DNA of 64,000 nucleotides from Lysobacterales bacterium (GTDB lineage Bacteria; Pseudomonadota; Gammaproteobacteria; Xanthomonadales; Rhodanobacteraceae), in assembly GCA_002632325.1 (NCBI GenBank), contig NSJK01000011.1, positions 1-64,000 of the forward strand. Reading direction: 5' to 3'. The notes below the pieces were generated by a model. The model was given only the letters and a program-made list of their open reading frames with translations. It did not search any database and was not told the origin of the DNA. The position numbers and the translations under genes are program-made. Below are positions 9,389-18,341 of the stretch, one piece after another. Each line of letters starts with the position of its first letter. Positions within the stretch are counted from its first letter, which is position 1.

Positions 9389-10443
9389 GCGCGATCCAAG
9401 GCATCGCGGTGCGAGGCATCGCCGCCTGCGTGCCAACCAAGGTATCCCAGACCGACGACTACGATTTGCTGGCGCCGGAAGAGCGGCAGCGACTGCAGAA
9501 GGCCACTGGCATTGCCGCGCATCGCGTGTCGCCCCCCGGGCAATGCACGTCCGACTTGTGTCAGACCGCAGCGGAGCAACTGCTCGATCACCTGGACTGG
9601 GAGCGTGGCAGCGTGGGGGCGTTGGTGCTACTGACGCAAACCCCAGATCAGCCGATTCCTGCAACCGGAATCGTCTTGCAGGACAAGCTGGGCTTGCCAT
9701 CGACCTGCCTCGCGTTCGACATCAACTTGGGCTGCTCTGCCTTTCCCTATGGACTGGCCACGCTGGCTTCGATGATGGCCACCCTGGGCATTTCGCGTGC
9801 CTTGTTGCTGATGGGCGATATCAGCCGGGTCTGCGCTTACGCGGACAAATCCGCCTGGCCGTTGTTCGGCGATGCTGGCAGTGCGACGGCGCTGGAAATC
9901 GACCACTCCGCACCGTCGATCCATGTCGACCTGATGTCCGATGGCAGTGGTCGCGATGCCATCATCATTCCCGGCGGCGGCCTGGCGTCGCGCTTGCCGC
10001 CTGGCGATTGGCCGGCCCAGCCCGCGCAGGATGACGATGGCATGGTGCGCCATCCCGCAAACTTGCGCTTGCGCGGCGCCGACATTTTCAGCTTCGCCAT
10101 CACCAAGGTGCCACCGAGTATCCAGCGGACTCTGGATGCCGCCGGCAAAATGCCGGGGGATGTGGACTATCTGGTGCTGCATCAGGCGAACAAGATGATC
10201 AACGACACCATCACGAAGAAGGCGCACTTTTCAGCCGAATCGTCGCTGTCATCGCTGGCCGAATATGGCAACACCAGTTCGGCCTCCATTCCGCTCACGG
10301 TCTGCGCGCATGCGCAAAGGTTTGACCGCGAGCGCCTAGTGGCCGCCTGCGGCTTTGGCGTCGGCCTTTCCTGGGGCACCGCCCTGTTCAGTCTGCCTGC
10401 GGGCGGCGTGTTGCCCTTGATCGAGTCCGATCATGTCTATTGA
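9385..10443 (+). CDS. 3-oxoacyl-ACP synthase III (KAS III), first copy
   Basis: This 352-residue thiolase-fold enzyme has the complete KAS III triad: Cys117 in DINLGCSAF, His266 in VLHQANKMI and Asn296 in YGNTSSASIP. The C-terminal GFGVGLSWGT loop is also typical. KAS III enzymes condense an acyl-CoA with malonyl-ACP and start short acyl chains. With the adjacent ACP and reductase it could make a 3-oxo- and then a 3-hydroxyacyl-ACP. It starts inside the ACP stop (ATGA) and overlaps the Rieske gene by 11 bp. It is only moderately similar by eye to the second copy at 12826, so the two probably use different acyl donors or steps. Confidence 0.88.
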   Translation: MSAIQGIAVRGIAACVPTKVSQTDDYDLLAPEERQRLQKATGIAAHRVSPPGQCTSDLCQTAAEQLLDHLDWERGSVGALVLLTQTPDQPIPATGIVLQDKLGLPSTCLAFDINLGCSAFPYGLATLASMMATLGISRALLLMGDISRVCAYADKSAWPLFGDAGSATALEIDHSAPSIHVDLMSDGSGRDAIIIPGGGLASRLPPGDWPAQPAQDDDGMVRHPANLRLRGADIFSFAITKVPPSIQRTLDAAGKMPGDVDYLVLHQANKMINDTITKKAHFSAESSLSSLAEYGNTSSASIPLTVCAHAQRFDRERLVAACGFGVGLSWGTALFSLPAGGVLPLIESDHVY

Positions 10444-11482
10444 TTCGTCGGCGTACACGCGGCCGGACATCTTTGCCGACGAGATCGAGCGGCTATTTGC
10501 TGGACGCATGTATCTGTGCTCCGTCCACGAGCTGCCCGAGGTGGACAGTTACCTGGCCATACATCTCGGCGGCGCGTCGATCACCGTGCGGCACACGACA
10601 GAAGGCCTGCGGGCATTCGATAACGTGTGTCTGCATCGCTGCGCGCTGATCGACCCGGAGGGTTGTGGCAAGCGCCCGTTCCGCTGCCGTTACCACGCGT
10701 GGTCGTATGCCGCCGATGGCGCGCTGCACGCCGCGCCTCTAGTGGAGGTCGACGATCTTGCCCGGCGAGCCCTGCAAACGTATCCGCTGACGGTGGTCGG
10801 CGAGCACGTTTTCATCGGCCTGTCCGGCCAAGCGCCTGCCGTCGACAAGATGGCGTATGCCATGAGCGAAGCCGGTATCCCGTTGACCAATCCAGAGCCG
10901 TTCCATCGCGGCGAATTGTTGCAACAGTGCAACTGGAAGCTCCTGGTAGAAAACAATATAGAGAGCTACCACCTGAGTTTCGTCCACGCACAGTCGTTCA
11001 TTCCAGCCGGCTTCGTCTCGAAGTCCGACTACGCTTGGGAACATGACGCCTACACCTGCTGGTCGCACTGCGAGCCCACCGAGGCGACTTCGAAGACGGC
11101 GCGGTTGCAGCGGCTTTCGCGGCAATCCAGACATGAATTCGGGCACATATTCGTGTTCCCCAACCTATTCCTGACGGCCACCAATCAAATGGTGGGCTTT
11201 CGCAGCTACGTGCTGCCGCTGACGCCAGATCGCACGCTGTTCAAGTGGGAGCTGTTCGAACTGCCCGCGCTGCTGGCGTTGCCAACTCCGGTGCGCGAGC
11301 AGATCCGGGCGGAGTCGATCCGCTTCACCGAGGCTTCGCTGCAGGAAGATAAGCCGATGGTCGAGGCCTGCCAGCTTGGCTTGTCCAGCCGCCATGCTTT
11401 CATTCAACTGCGCGCGCCGGATGCCCGTATCCAGCGCTTCCACGACTACTACGCCGAGCAGATGCGTCATGCTGAAAAATAA
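10433..11482 (+). CDS. Rieske non-heme iron oxygenase, catalytic (alpha) subunit
   Basis: This 349-residue protein has an N-terminal Rieske [2Fe-2S] domain with Cys66-x-His68 and Cys85-x2-His88 (NVCLHRC, FRCRYHAW). The catalytic iron site follows in NWKLLVENNIESYHLSFVH, with His180 and His185 as probable ligands and Asn167/Glu177 nearby. The EASLQEDKPMVEACQLGL segment near the end supplies conserved acidic positions. It therefore looks complete and active, but no ferredoxin or reductase gene is adjacent, so electrons must come from elsewhere. The substrate is unknown. Because it lies between KAS III and the acyl reductase and overlaps both, it probably hydroxylates or desaturates the acyl chain or the sugar. 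A Rieske enzyme is unexpected in an amino-sugar operon. Confidence 0.88.
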   Translation: MSIDSSAYTRPDIFADEIERLFAGRMYLCSVHELPEVDSYLAIHLGGASITVRHTTEGLRAFDNVCLHRCALIDPEGCGKRPFRCRYHAWSYAADGALHAAPLVEVDDLARRALQTYPLTVVGEHVFIGLSGQAPAVDKMAYAMSEAGIPLTNPEPFHRGELLQQCNWKLLVENNIESYHLSFVHAQSFIPAGFVSKSDYAWEHDAYTCWSHCEPTEATSKTARLQRLSRQSRHEFGHIFVFPNLFLTATNQMVGFRSYVLPLTPDRTLFKWELFELPALLALPTPVREQIRAESIRFTEASLQEDKPMVEACQLGLSSRHAFIQLRAPDARIQRFHDYYAEQMRHAEK

Positions 11483-12203
11483 GCACATTCTCGTCACCGG
11501 AGCGACCTCTGGGATCGGTTACGCCACGGCCTGCGACCTGCTCGACGCGGGCGCTCAGGTCATCGCCGTCGGGCGCAGCCAGCCGCGCCTCGCTGAGCTG
11601 TCCGCGCGCAGCGAAGGCCGCGCAAAAACCCTCGCCTTCGACCTCACACGTTTTGCCGAGTATCGGGAGACGTTCGCGGGCCTGCCGGCGCTTGATGGCG
11701 TGGTCTGTTCTGCCGGCATCGCCGATAGTAATCCGCTGCGCTTTTTTTCCCTGGAAAAATACCAGCGCCTCATCGATATCAACCAGACGGCACCGATCGC
11801 ACTGGTGGCGGAGCTGGCGCGGGCCGGCAAGTTGCGCGGCGGAACTTCCATCGTGTTGCTGGCCTCGATTCTTGGCACGCGCATGGGCCGACCCGGCGCG
11901 GCGGCCTATGCCACCAGCAAAGCAGCTTTGACCGGCTTTGCTAAGGTGGCGGCATTGGAGCTCGCGGGCAAGTTGGTGCGGGTGAATTGTCTATTGCCAG
12001 GCATGGTCGATACCGAGCTGGCCGCCGGGCAGACCGAGGTGTCGCAGGAAGCGCGCCAGGCGGACATGCAGCGCTATCCGCTGGGCAAGCGCTACGCAAA
12101 GGTTGAAGAGGTCGTGGCCGCGATCCGATTCCTGCTTTCGTCCGAGTCGTCCTTCATGACCGGTCAGGAGCTGGTCATGGATGGTGGGTTTTGTCTGCCA
12201 TGA
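11469..12203 (+). CDS. Short-chain dehydrogenase/reductase (FabG/VioR-like)
   Basis: This 244-residue Rossmann enzyme has TGATSGIG at 10-17 for NADP(H). The full catalytic set is visible: Asn105 (DINQT), Ser133 (LLASI), Tyr147 and Lys151 (AYATSKAAL). The C-terminal MTGQELVMDGGF is typical of 3-oxoacyl-ACP reductases. It probably reduces the 3-oxoacyl-ACP made by the neighbouring KAS III to the 3-hydroxyacyl form. The start at ATG 11469 lies inside the end of the Rieske gene (14-bp overlap). The longer open frame from 11376 would overlap that gene much further. Its own stop overlaps the acyltransferase start (ATGA). Confidence 0.88.
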   Translation: MLKNKHILVTGATSGIGYATACDLLDAGAQVIAVGRSQPRLAELSARSEGRAKTLAFDLTRFAEYRETFAGLPALDGVVCSAGIADSNPLRFFSLEKYQRLIDINQTAPIALVAELARAGKLRGGTSIVLLASILGTRMGRPGAAAYATSKAALTGFAKVAALELAGKLVRVNCLLPGMVDTELAAGQTEVSQEARQADMQRYPLGKRYAKVEEVVAAIRFLLSSESSFMTGQELVMDGGFCLP

Positions 12204-12826
12204 GCGATATGAGCCGGTTGATTCTGGTGGGCTACGGCGGCTTTGGCCGCGAAGTCGCAGCGTGGATAGGTGCCGCCGGCATGCCCTATGACGTAGTCGG
12301 TCATATCGATGACGAAAAGCTTGACCAGCCGGCAGTGCTTGGACCGATCCAGGGGCATCGGCCGCGGACGGATGTGGCCTATGTCACCTGTTTTGGTGAT
12401 GGGTCTGATCGGCACGCGGTGCGCTGTGAACTGGAAGCGGCGGGTGCGCGCATGGGTACGGTCGTCGCACCCAGCGTGATTTATGTGACATCGCCAACGG
12501 CCAGCAAGAACAGCCTCTTCCTCGGTGTGTGCAGTATTTCCAACGACATCGTGCTAGGTGATGACCTCTTGATCCAGAGTTTTGCCTGCATCGGCCACGA
12601 TGTCTCCATCGGCACCGGCGTCACCATCGGTGCGCATGCCTTCATCGGCGGTAACGCCAGGTTGGAACCGTTCTGCACGATCCATCCGCACGCGGTGGTG
12701 CTGCCGCATGTCACGATTGGAAAAGGGGCGGTCGTGGGGGCCGGCACGGTTGTCATCAAGGACGTGCCGCCCGGTACCACGGTATTCGGCGTTCCCGCCA
12801 AGATCATCGTCCCCGGGAATACGTAA
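12200..12826 (+). CDS. NeuD/PglD-type left-handed beta-helix sugar acyltransferase (VioB-like)
   Basis: This 208-residue protein has an N-terminal Rossmann-like segment (LILVGYGGFGREVAAWI) and C-terminal hexapeptide repeats from about 90 to 200 (for example IGTGVTIGAHAFIGG, IGKGAVVGAGTVV), ending in the usual GVPAKII. This architecture defines trimeric N-acyltransferases such as PglD, NeuD and VioB, which acylate the amino group of UDP- or dTDP-amino sugars. His95-like and His109-like catalytic positions of PglD are plausibly covered by IGHD, but I cannot align them exactly. It is the probable terminal step that joins acyl chain and sugar. ATG at 12200 overlaps the SDR stop, and the stop overlaps the next start (TAATG). 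Confidence 0.85.
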   Translation: MSDMSRLILVGYGGFGREVAAWIGAAGMPYDVVGHIDDEKLDQPAVLGPIQGHRPRTDVAYVTCFGDGSDRHAVRCELEAAGARMGTVVAPSVIYVTSPTASKNSLFLGVCSISNDIVLGDDLLIQSFACIGHDVSIGTGVTIGAHAFIGGNARLEPFCTIHPHAVVLPHVTIGKGAVVGAGTVVIKDVPPGTTVFGVPAKIIVPGNT

Positions 12827-13818
12827 TGCGCGAGGTCTACATTCATGATATCGGTTCGGCGGTTGGCGGAACGACTGAATACAACGACGCCGCGACTCTC
12901 GGCCAGTCCGAGGCCGATTGGCAGCGGCTGACGGACAAGATCGGCATTCGTAGTCGGTCCATCGCAGGACCCGGACAGTACACAAGTGACTTGGCTCGTG
13001 CTGCCACGGAAGCACTGATTTCTCGAACGTCGGTCCATCGCGATGCAATCGGCACGTTGGTAGTGTGCACCCAGACCCCTGATCACCTCATCCCAGGTGT
13101 CGCTTCGCGCCTGCATGGGCAACTCAGCCTGCCGCAAGACTGTTTCGTGCTCGACATCAACCAAGGTTGCACCGGCTTCGTGCTGGGCACTCAAGTGATG
13201 GTCAACTGGCTGCGCGCGAGCGGGGGCAATGGGATTCTAGTGAATGCGGATACCTATTCAAAATTGATTCGCCGCGACGACCTGACCACCCGCGCGCTAT
13301 TCGGCGACGCCGCTGCTGCTACGCTGTATTCCACTCGCCCTGGTGGTTTGCGCATAGTCGACAGTCACAGTTTCGCCGACGGTACGGGCTACAACGCGTT
13401 CATTGCGCATGGATCGGCGCTACGGTCGGATACCGGCGCGCCTTCGGGCATCTGCATGGATGGCCCCGGGATCTTCAACTTCGCCCTGCGCCGAGTACCG
13501 GAATCCATCAGCGCAGCACTTGACCCGCATGGGTTGCAACTGCAGCAGCTGCGCATGGTGCTGTTCCATCAAGCCAATAGCTACATGGTTGGCCAACTAG
13601 CTCGCAAGCTGAAACTGACGCCGGAGCAAGTCCCGCAAAACTGCGAGAACCTCGGCAACACGGTCTCAGCGTCAATTCCACTGCTACTTATGGAGCAAAT
13701 GCCTATGCTTCAGCCCGGCGACTTCGTGCTTGCCGTCGGCTTTGGTGTTGGCCTGTCATGGGGTACTGTACTGCTTGAGTATTCAGAGGAAGGTTCTTTG
13801 CCGCCGCGTGGCGCATAG
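12826..13818 (+). CDS. 3-oxoacyl-ACP synthase III (KAS III), second copy
   Basis: This 330-residue KAS III-fold enzyme has an intact triad: Cys115 in DINQGCTGF, His248 in FHQANSYMV and Asn278 in NLGNTVSASIP. The GFGVGLSWGT loop is present. It overlaps the acyltransferase stop by one base (TAATG), so it is the last gene of the seven-gene overlapping run. Two catalytically complete KAS III enzymes with one ACP suggest either two chain-building steps or one chain builder and one acyl-transfer enzyme (KAS III relatives such as CerJ or PqsD do the latter). The 249 bp that follow hold no gene I can support. Confidence 0.87.
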   Translation: MREVYIHDIGSAVGGTTEYNDAATLGQSEADWQRLTDKIGIRSRSIAGPGQYTSDLARAATEALISRTSVHRDAIGTLVVCTQTPDHLIPGVASRLHGQLSLPQDCFVLDINQGCTGFVLGTQVMVNWLRASGGNGILVNADTYSKLIRRDDLTTRALFGDAAAATLYSTRPGGLRIVDSHSFADGTGYNAFIAHGSALRSDTGAPSGICMDGPGIFNFALRRVPESISAALDPHGLQLQQLRMVLFHQANSYMVGQLARKLKLTPEQVPQNCENLGNTVSASIPLLLMEQMPMLQPGDFVLAVGFGVGLSWGTVLLEYSEEGSLPPRGA

Positions 13819-14067
13819 TCTTTCACCAGGCATCACAACGGTCGAGTCAAGTACTCCCACAACTGATCGTGTCGAGACTTTTCTTATGACACTTTCAAAA
13901 GAGTTCGCAGCCCGCGCGCCACGTTTCGAGCCCGCGTCGGCATGGTGCCGCTGTATCGGGCCTTGCCTTGCCGAGATGGCACAATTTGCCACTGACATAA
14001 CGCATCGGCCAGCGTTCAAAAGCGAGGCAACACGAATGATCCTCTTGAAATTGGCGGCGATTGCGAC

Positions 14068-15537
14068 GTGAATTCCTTTTTGGAACGCCGAGCGGCTTCT
14101 GCCACATGGTGGAGCGCGCTCGAAATCGCCGCCCGCTACAGTGTCCAATTGCTCGTCCTTATCGTGCTGGCGAGATTGTTGACGCCAGCGGATTTCGGAC
14201 TGATCGCGATGCTGCTGGTTTTCACCAGCGTGGCGGCGTTGCTGGTCGACGCCGGCTTCGGCACGGCGCTGGTACAGAAGCAGCAAACCACGGATGACGA
14301 CGAAACGACGGTGTTCCTTTCAGGCCTGGGAGTCGGCGTGGTTGTTGCCGTGGTGCTGTGGTTGGCCGCCCCGGCGATCGCCGCTTTCTACGCGCAACCC
14401 GCACTGATCTCCCTTACGCGCCTGTTGCTGTTCGTGCTGCCGCTGGGCGCACTGGCGGCAGTGCCGGACGCGTTGCTTACACAGCGGCTCGAATTTCGCT
14501 CGCGCGCCAGCGCCGAAGTCATCGCGTCGCTGTGCTCGGGCGTGGTTGCCGTAATACTCGCCTGGCGCGGGTTCGGCGTATGGAGCTTGGCCTGGCAGGC
14601 GATCGTCGCCATCGGCATGCGCGCGCTGCTCCTTTGGATGTTTTCCGGTTGGCGCCCGCGTGGTTGCTTCAATGTTGCGTCGTTTCGCAGCCTGTTCGGT
14701 TTCGGCAGCTACATATTGATGGCCAATTTGTTGAACATCATTTCACTCAGGCTGCAGTCGCTGCTGATCGGCAAATTGTTCGATGTGCGGGCGCTCGGCT
14801 ACTACACACTCGCCCAGAACACCCAGCTTGCACCAGCCCAATTCATGAGCGGTGTATTGAATCGGGTAGGACTGCCCGTGTTTTCGCAGGTAGCCGATCA
14901 ACCTGCCAAAATGTTGGGCGGTTTCCGGCTCTCGTTGCGGGTGTCGTTTTTCGTATTCGTCCCTTGCATGGTCGGACTGGCAGTGGTTGCCAAGCCCGTG
15001 ATCACCATCGCTTACGGATATTCATGGGTCGGCGCAGCCCCATTTCTGAGCCTGCTGTCACTAGCGACAGTGTTCTGGCCATTGCACGTGTTGAACTTGG
15101 CCGTGATTGGCGCCCAAGGTCGATCGGACCTGCTCTTCAAGTTGGAAGTGGTCAAGGATGTCGCTTCGGTCATTCTGATCGTGATAGGCAGTCAATTCAG
15201 CGTGATTGCGGTTGCTTGGGCCGCACTCGCCTCAAGCCTGTTCTCGGTGTGCATCAACACCTGGTACTCGCACAAGCTGCTGGGCTACGGCCTGTTCGCC
15301 CAATTGCATGATCAATCGGCAACGCTGCTGCTATCTGCGGTCGCCGCAAGCGTTGCGTGGTCTGCATCACACTGGCTCACCCATGCCCCGCTGGCGCTGC
15401 TGGTGGCAGTTCTATCGGCAGCCGCAACGTACTTCGGGCTTGCGGTATTGTTCCGCGTGAAGGCGCTGCACGACTTGCTATCGCTTCTGCGCTCGTGGCG
15501 ATCCCCCACCATGTCGATCGTGGAGCCCCTGGAATAA
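14068..15537 (+). CDS. Wzx/WzxC-type polysaccharide flippase (MOP superfamily)
   Basis: This 489-residue integral membrane protein has about 12-14 hydrophobic helices and the N-terminal pattern of lipid-linked oligosaccharide flippases (WWSALEIAARYSVQLLVLIV, LLTPADFGLIAM, GFGTALVQKQ). Members of the PST/MOP family move undecaprenyl-linked glycans across the inner membrane. The start is GTG at 14068. It begins a set of co-directional genes ending at 17287, with gaps of 5 and 11 bp between genes. Its presence suggests that the acylated amino sugar is part of a lipid-linked glycan for O-antigen, exopolysaccharide or pilin modification. Confidence 0.87.
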   Translation: MNSFLERRAASATWWSALEIAARYSVQLLVLIVLARLLTPADFGLIAMLLVFTSVAALLVDAGFGTALVQKQQTTDDDETTVFLSGLGVGVVVAVVLWLAAPAIAAFYAQPALISLTRLLLFVLPLGALAAVPDALLTQRLEFRSRASAEVIASLCSGVVAVILAWRGFGVWSLAWQAIVAIGMRALLLWMFSGWRPRGCFNVASFRSLFGFGSYILMANLLNIISLRLQSLLIGKLFDVRALGYYTLAQNTQLAPAQFMSGVLNRVGLPVFSQVADQPAKMLGGFRLSLRVSFFVFVPCMVGLAVVAKPVITIAYGYSWVGAAPFLSLLSLATVFWPLHVLNLAVIGAQGRSDLLFKLEVVKDVASVILIVIGSQFSVIAVAWAALASSLFSVCINTWYSHKLLGYGLFAQLHDQSATLLLSAVAASVAWSASHWLTHAPLALLVAVLSAAATYFGLAVLFRVKALHDLLSLLRSWRSPTMSIVEPLE

Positions 15538-15542
15538 CGCGC

Positions 15543-16499
15543 ATGCACAGGCCCGCCATCACCGTATGCATCATCACCTACAATCAAGTCGAGTGGATCG
15601 AGCGGTGTGTGCGCAGTGCGATCGAACAGGAGGTAGATGCCGAGCTGTGCGTCCTCGTCGGCGACGACGCTTCCGACGATGGCACCAGTGAGATCGTGGC
15701 CCAGATGTCGTCTTTGTATCCCAGACAGATCACGCACCTGCGCCGAAATTCTCGCATGGGTGCGTTCGACAATTCGCGCGACCTCTTGGCACGGTCAGAA
15801 GGTGACTTTGTCGCCTGCGTTGACGGAGACGACTACTGGTTGCCGGGCAAATTGAAGAGGCAATTGTCCTTCATGCAGTCACACCCAGACTGCGTGGCGA
15901 CATACACCAACGCGGTCGCCGTGGATGCCGTTGGCAAGCAAATCGGCGTCTTCAACGACGTCGACAATGCCCGGTTCGATCTTGCCGCGCTGCTGCGCCG
16001 CGGAAATTTCCTCAACAACAGCTCCGTACTCTTTCGGCGCCACGCGTTAACCGGCGCGCTGCGCGCGGGCACCCCCATCATCGACTACTACTCTCACCTT
16101 TGGTTAGCCCGCGGCGGCTGGTTAGGCCACATTGGCGAGCCCTTGGCCGCCTACCGTGTCAACGTGCGAGGCTCAATGCTCAAAGATGCGAATGTCCAAG
16201 TGCGCGAACTTTACTGGCAAGCCATCCAAAGCGTGCCGCGCGATCGGGTGAGTGATGACGACTACGCACATGGCATCGCCGACTTTCTGCGCCGAGTATT
16301 TTTTCGAGCCGTGCGTACGCGTGACATGTCGCTGTACCGAACATGGGCGACCCGTGTCTATGCGGCCTCGCCTTACGGCCGCGTGCATACCAGCGCGCTG
16401 GTGGCCGCATCTATCATTCGCATCGGCGGCAAAGCGCTCTGGGGTCAGCGTGCCAGGCTTGTCGGTCGCAGCCCACCACGAATTTTGTACCGCCGCTGA
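15543..16499 (+). CDS. Family 2 glycosyltransferase
   Basis: This 318-residue GT-A enzyme has the N-terminal ITVCIITYNQVEWIERCV strand-loop, VGDDASDDGT, and the metal-binding CVDGDDYW near residue 95. The C-terminal third is basic, as in enzymes held at the membrane surface. It starts 5 bp after the flippase stop (ATG at 15543), so the two genes are probably co-transcribed. The longer open frame upstream lies inside the flippase gene and was rejected. Donor and acceptor cannot be read from the sequence. Confidence 0.87.
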   Translation: MHRPAITVCIITYNQVEWIERCVRSAIEQEVDAELCVLVGDDASDDGTSEIVAQMSSLYPRQITHLRRNSRMGAFDNSRDLLARSEGDFVACVDGDDYWLPGKLKRQLSFMQSHPDCVATYTNAVAVDAVGKQIGVFNDVDNARFDLAALLRRGNFLNNSSVLFRRHALTGALRAGTPIIDYYSHLWLARGGWLGHIGEPLAAYRVNVRGSMLKDANVQVRELYWQAIQSVPRDRVSDDDYAHGIADFLRRVFFRAVRTRDMSLYRTWATRVYAASPYGRVHTSALVAASIIRIGGKALWGQRARLVGRSPPRILYRR

Positions 16500-16510
16500 G
16501 TTGGCAGTCG

Positions 16511-17287
16511 ATGGCATTGCAACTGAAGAAACTGATTCCGTACGCGTTTGCCGGCTGGATTCCCGGCGGCAGGAAGTCCTGTGTCCTATGCGGCCACCAC
16601 GTCTGGCGCTTCATGCCGTACCGACGAGGGTCGCGCGTTGTCGCGCCGTTGATGCGCACGCTCGATGTCGTTGGCAGCAACGTGGATCATTTTGAGTGCC
16701 CGCGCTGCGGCGCCCACGACCGCGAGCGGCACTTGTTCCTGTATTTGAAATGCAGCGGCGTTCTGGCGCGTATGCGCGGACGCAACATCCTGCATTTTGC
16801 GCCGGAGAAACATTTGTCGAATCTGATAAGCGCGCAAGAACCTGCAGAGTATGTGCAGGCCGATTTGTATCCGAACGCGCCGGGCGTACAACGCGTCGAC
16901 ATGCTGGCAATGCCCTTCGCGGATGGTTCGTTTGACGTTTTGATCGCCAACCACGTGCTCGAGCATGTGCCCGACGCCTCAGCCGCGCTTGCCGAAATCT
17001 TCCGGGTACTCAAGCCGGGTGGCGAAACCATTCTGCAGACGCCGTACAGCCGCAAGCTGCAGCACACCTGGGAAGACGCGGGCATCGACACGCCACAGGC
17101 ACGCCTGTACGCGCACGGACAGGAAGACCACGTGCGGCTGTTCGGGCGCGACATCTTCGAGAGGATTACCGCAGCCGGCTTCGAATCGAACGTGCAGCTG
17201 CACGCGGATCTGCTTCAAGCCTACGATCCGGCGACCCATGGCGTGAATCCTGCGGAGCCGTTCTTCCTGTTTCGCAAACCGGGTTGA
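16511..17287 (+). CDS. Class I SAM-dependent methyltransferase with N-terminal zinc-ribbon-like segment
   Basis: This is a 258-residue protein. Residues 22-70 hold two CxxC pairs (CVLCGHH and CPRCG) that look like a small zinc ribbon. The Methyltransf_11 core follows: ILHFAPEK as a degenerate motif I, MPFADGSFDVLIANHVLEHV as motif II, and FRVLKPGGETILQTP. The family methylates small molecules, often sugars or lipids. In this cluster it could O-methylate the deoxy sugar, as VioM is thought to do in Pseudomonas syringae flagellin glycan. The start is ATG at 16511, 11 bp after the glycosyltransferase. It is convergent with the next gene, with 7 bp between the stops. Confidence 0.8.
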   Translation: MALQLKKLIPYAFAGWIPGGRKSCVLCGHHVWRFMPYRRGSRVVAPLMRTLDVVGSNVDHFECPRCGAHDRERHLFLYLKCSGVLARMRGRNILHFAPEKHLSNLISAQEPAEYVQADLYPNAPGVQRVDMLAMPFADGSFDVLIANHVLEHVPDASAALAEIFRVLKPGGETILQTPYSRKLQHTWEDAGIDTPQARLYAHGQEDHVRLFGRDIFERITAAGFESNVQLHADLLQAYDPATHGVNPAEPFFLFRKPG

Positions 17288-17294
17288 AAGGGCG

Positions 17295-18341
17295 TCACTT
17301 CACCTGCGGTAATCCATGCCGCCACAGCAAATTCAGCTTGCGCGGCATCCAGGCAAATGCTCGCCAGTAGGCACGCAAGCTCACTCGCCGGATGTTCTGC
17401 ACATCGCGGCGGCGGCGCCGCAGCACAGCGAAATCGCGCGCCAGTGCTCTGAGGGCGTGGCCATAGATATCCCGCCAGATCTGCCCATCACGCTTCAGCG
17501 CTGCGAGTGCGATCCCTTCGAAGGTCAGCAAGATCACATGCAAGGCAAGCAACGGCCACACCAGCCACGTCGGAGTGCAGACCACCATCACGGCGGTCTT
17601 GTTGCGCTCACTCAGCGCGCGGCGCCGATAGGTGGTGCTCAGTTTGCCGTCGTCGATCTTGTTGCCACCGAAGCTCGCGCCTTGGCGATGCCGGTAACCG
17701 CTGCTCGCAAGCGCGCAGACGAGAAACCCGCGCAAGCGGGCAAGACAACACAGGAATGCGTCTTCCGCGATCGAACCGATCCATTCTGGAAACCCACCCA
17801 ATTCGTTCCACAACGCGCGCGGCAGGAACAGACAAGCGCCGATCACGTAGGCGACGTCCGAGCGTGCGGGATCGAGGTTCGGCACCGGGTTGTAGAACGG
17901 ATCGAGCAGGCAGCCGCGATCGACCAATGCGCCGCTTTCCCAATCGTATTGCGGCAAGGTCAGGATACCGACAGGCCGTTCGCGTGCAGCCGCGAGCAGG
18001 GCCATCAGCGCATCCGGATACAAGGCCGCATCATTGTTGAGCAACAGCACGTATTCGCCGCGTGCCTGGGCGACCATGCGATTGTTGCCGATGCAAAAGC
18101 CGACATTGGTGGCACTGACGAGTAGCTCGACTTGCGGATAATGCGCACGCAAGAACGCGACGGAATCATCGCTCGACGCGTCGTCGTGAACGATGATCTC
18201 GATGGCAAGATCGCCTTGCTGGGCGAGCACCGAATCGATGCAATCGGCAAGAATCGCGGCGCCATTGTAGTTGGCGATGCATACTGATACGACCGGCGCA
18301 GCAACCGGCGTCAGCGCGGCAAGGTGTTGAACCAGCGCCAT
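17295..18341 (-). CDS. Family 2 glycosyltransferase (rhamnosyltransferase-like)
   Basis: This 348-residue enzyme has VVSVCIANYNG, IIVHDDASSDDS, LLLNNDAAL (the metal-binding N-N-D) and the EDAFLC acidic motif. A hydrophobic segment near residue 255-280 probably anchors it in the membrane. The pattern resembles GT2 rhamnosyl- and related transferases. I chose ATG at 18341, which overlaps the 3' end of the epimerase by 31 bp. The ATG at 18383 would give a 14-residue extension without the family pattern. It is the third gene of a minus-strand operon (20378 to 17295) with the epimerase and the family 4 glycosyltransferase. Confidence 0.83.
   Translation of the reverse strand: MALVQHLAALTPVAAPVVSVCIANYNGAAILADCIDSVLAQQGDLAIEIIVHDDASSDDSVAFLRAHYPQVELLVSATNVGFCIGNNRMVAQARGEYVLLLNNDAALYPDALMALLAAARERPVGILTLPQYDWESGALVDRGCLLDPFYNPVPNLDPARSDVAYVIGACLFLPRALWNELGGFPEWIGSIAEDAFLCCLARLRGFLVCALASSGYRHRQGASFGGNKIDDGKLSTTYRRRALSERNKTAVMVVCTPTWLVWPLLALHVILLTFEGIALAALKRDGQIWRDIYGHALRALARDFAVLRRRRRDVQNIRRVSLRAYWRAFAWMPRKLNLLWRHGLPQVK

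Noticed and set aside
13730..14071. 113-codon frame before the flippase
   Set aside because: It overlaps the end of KAS III in another frame, has no recognisable domain and no ribosome site.
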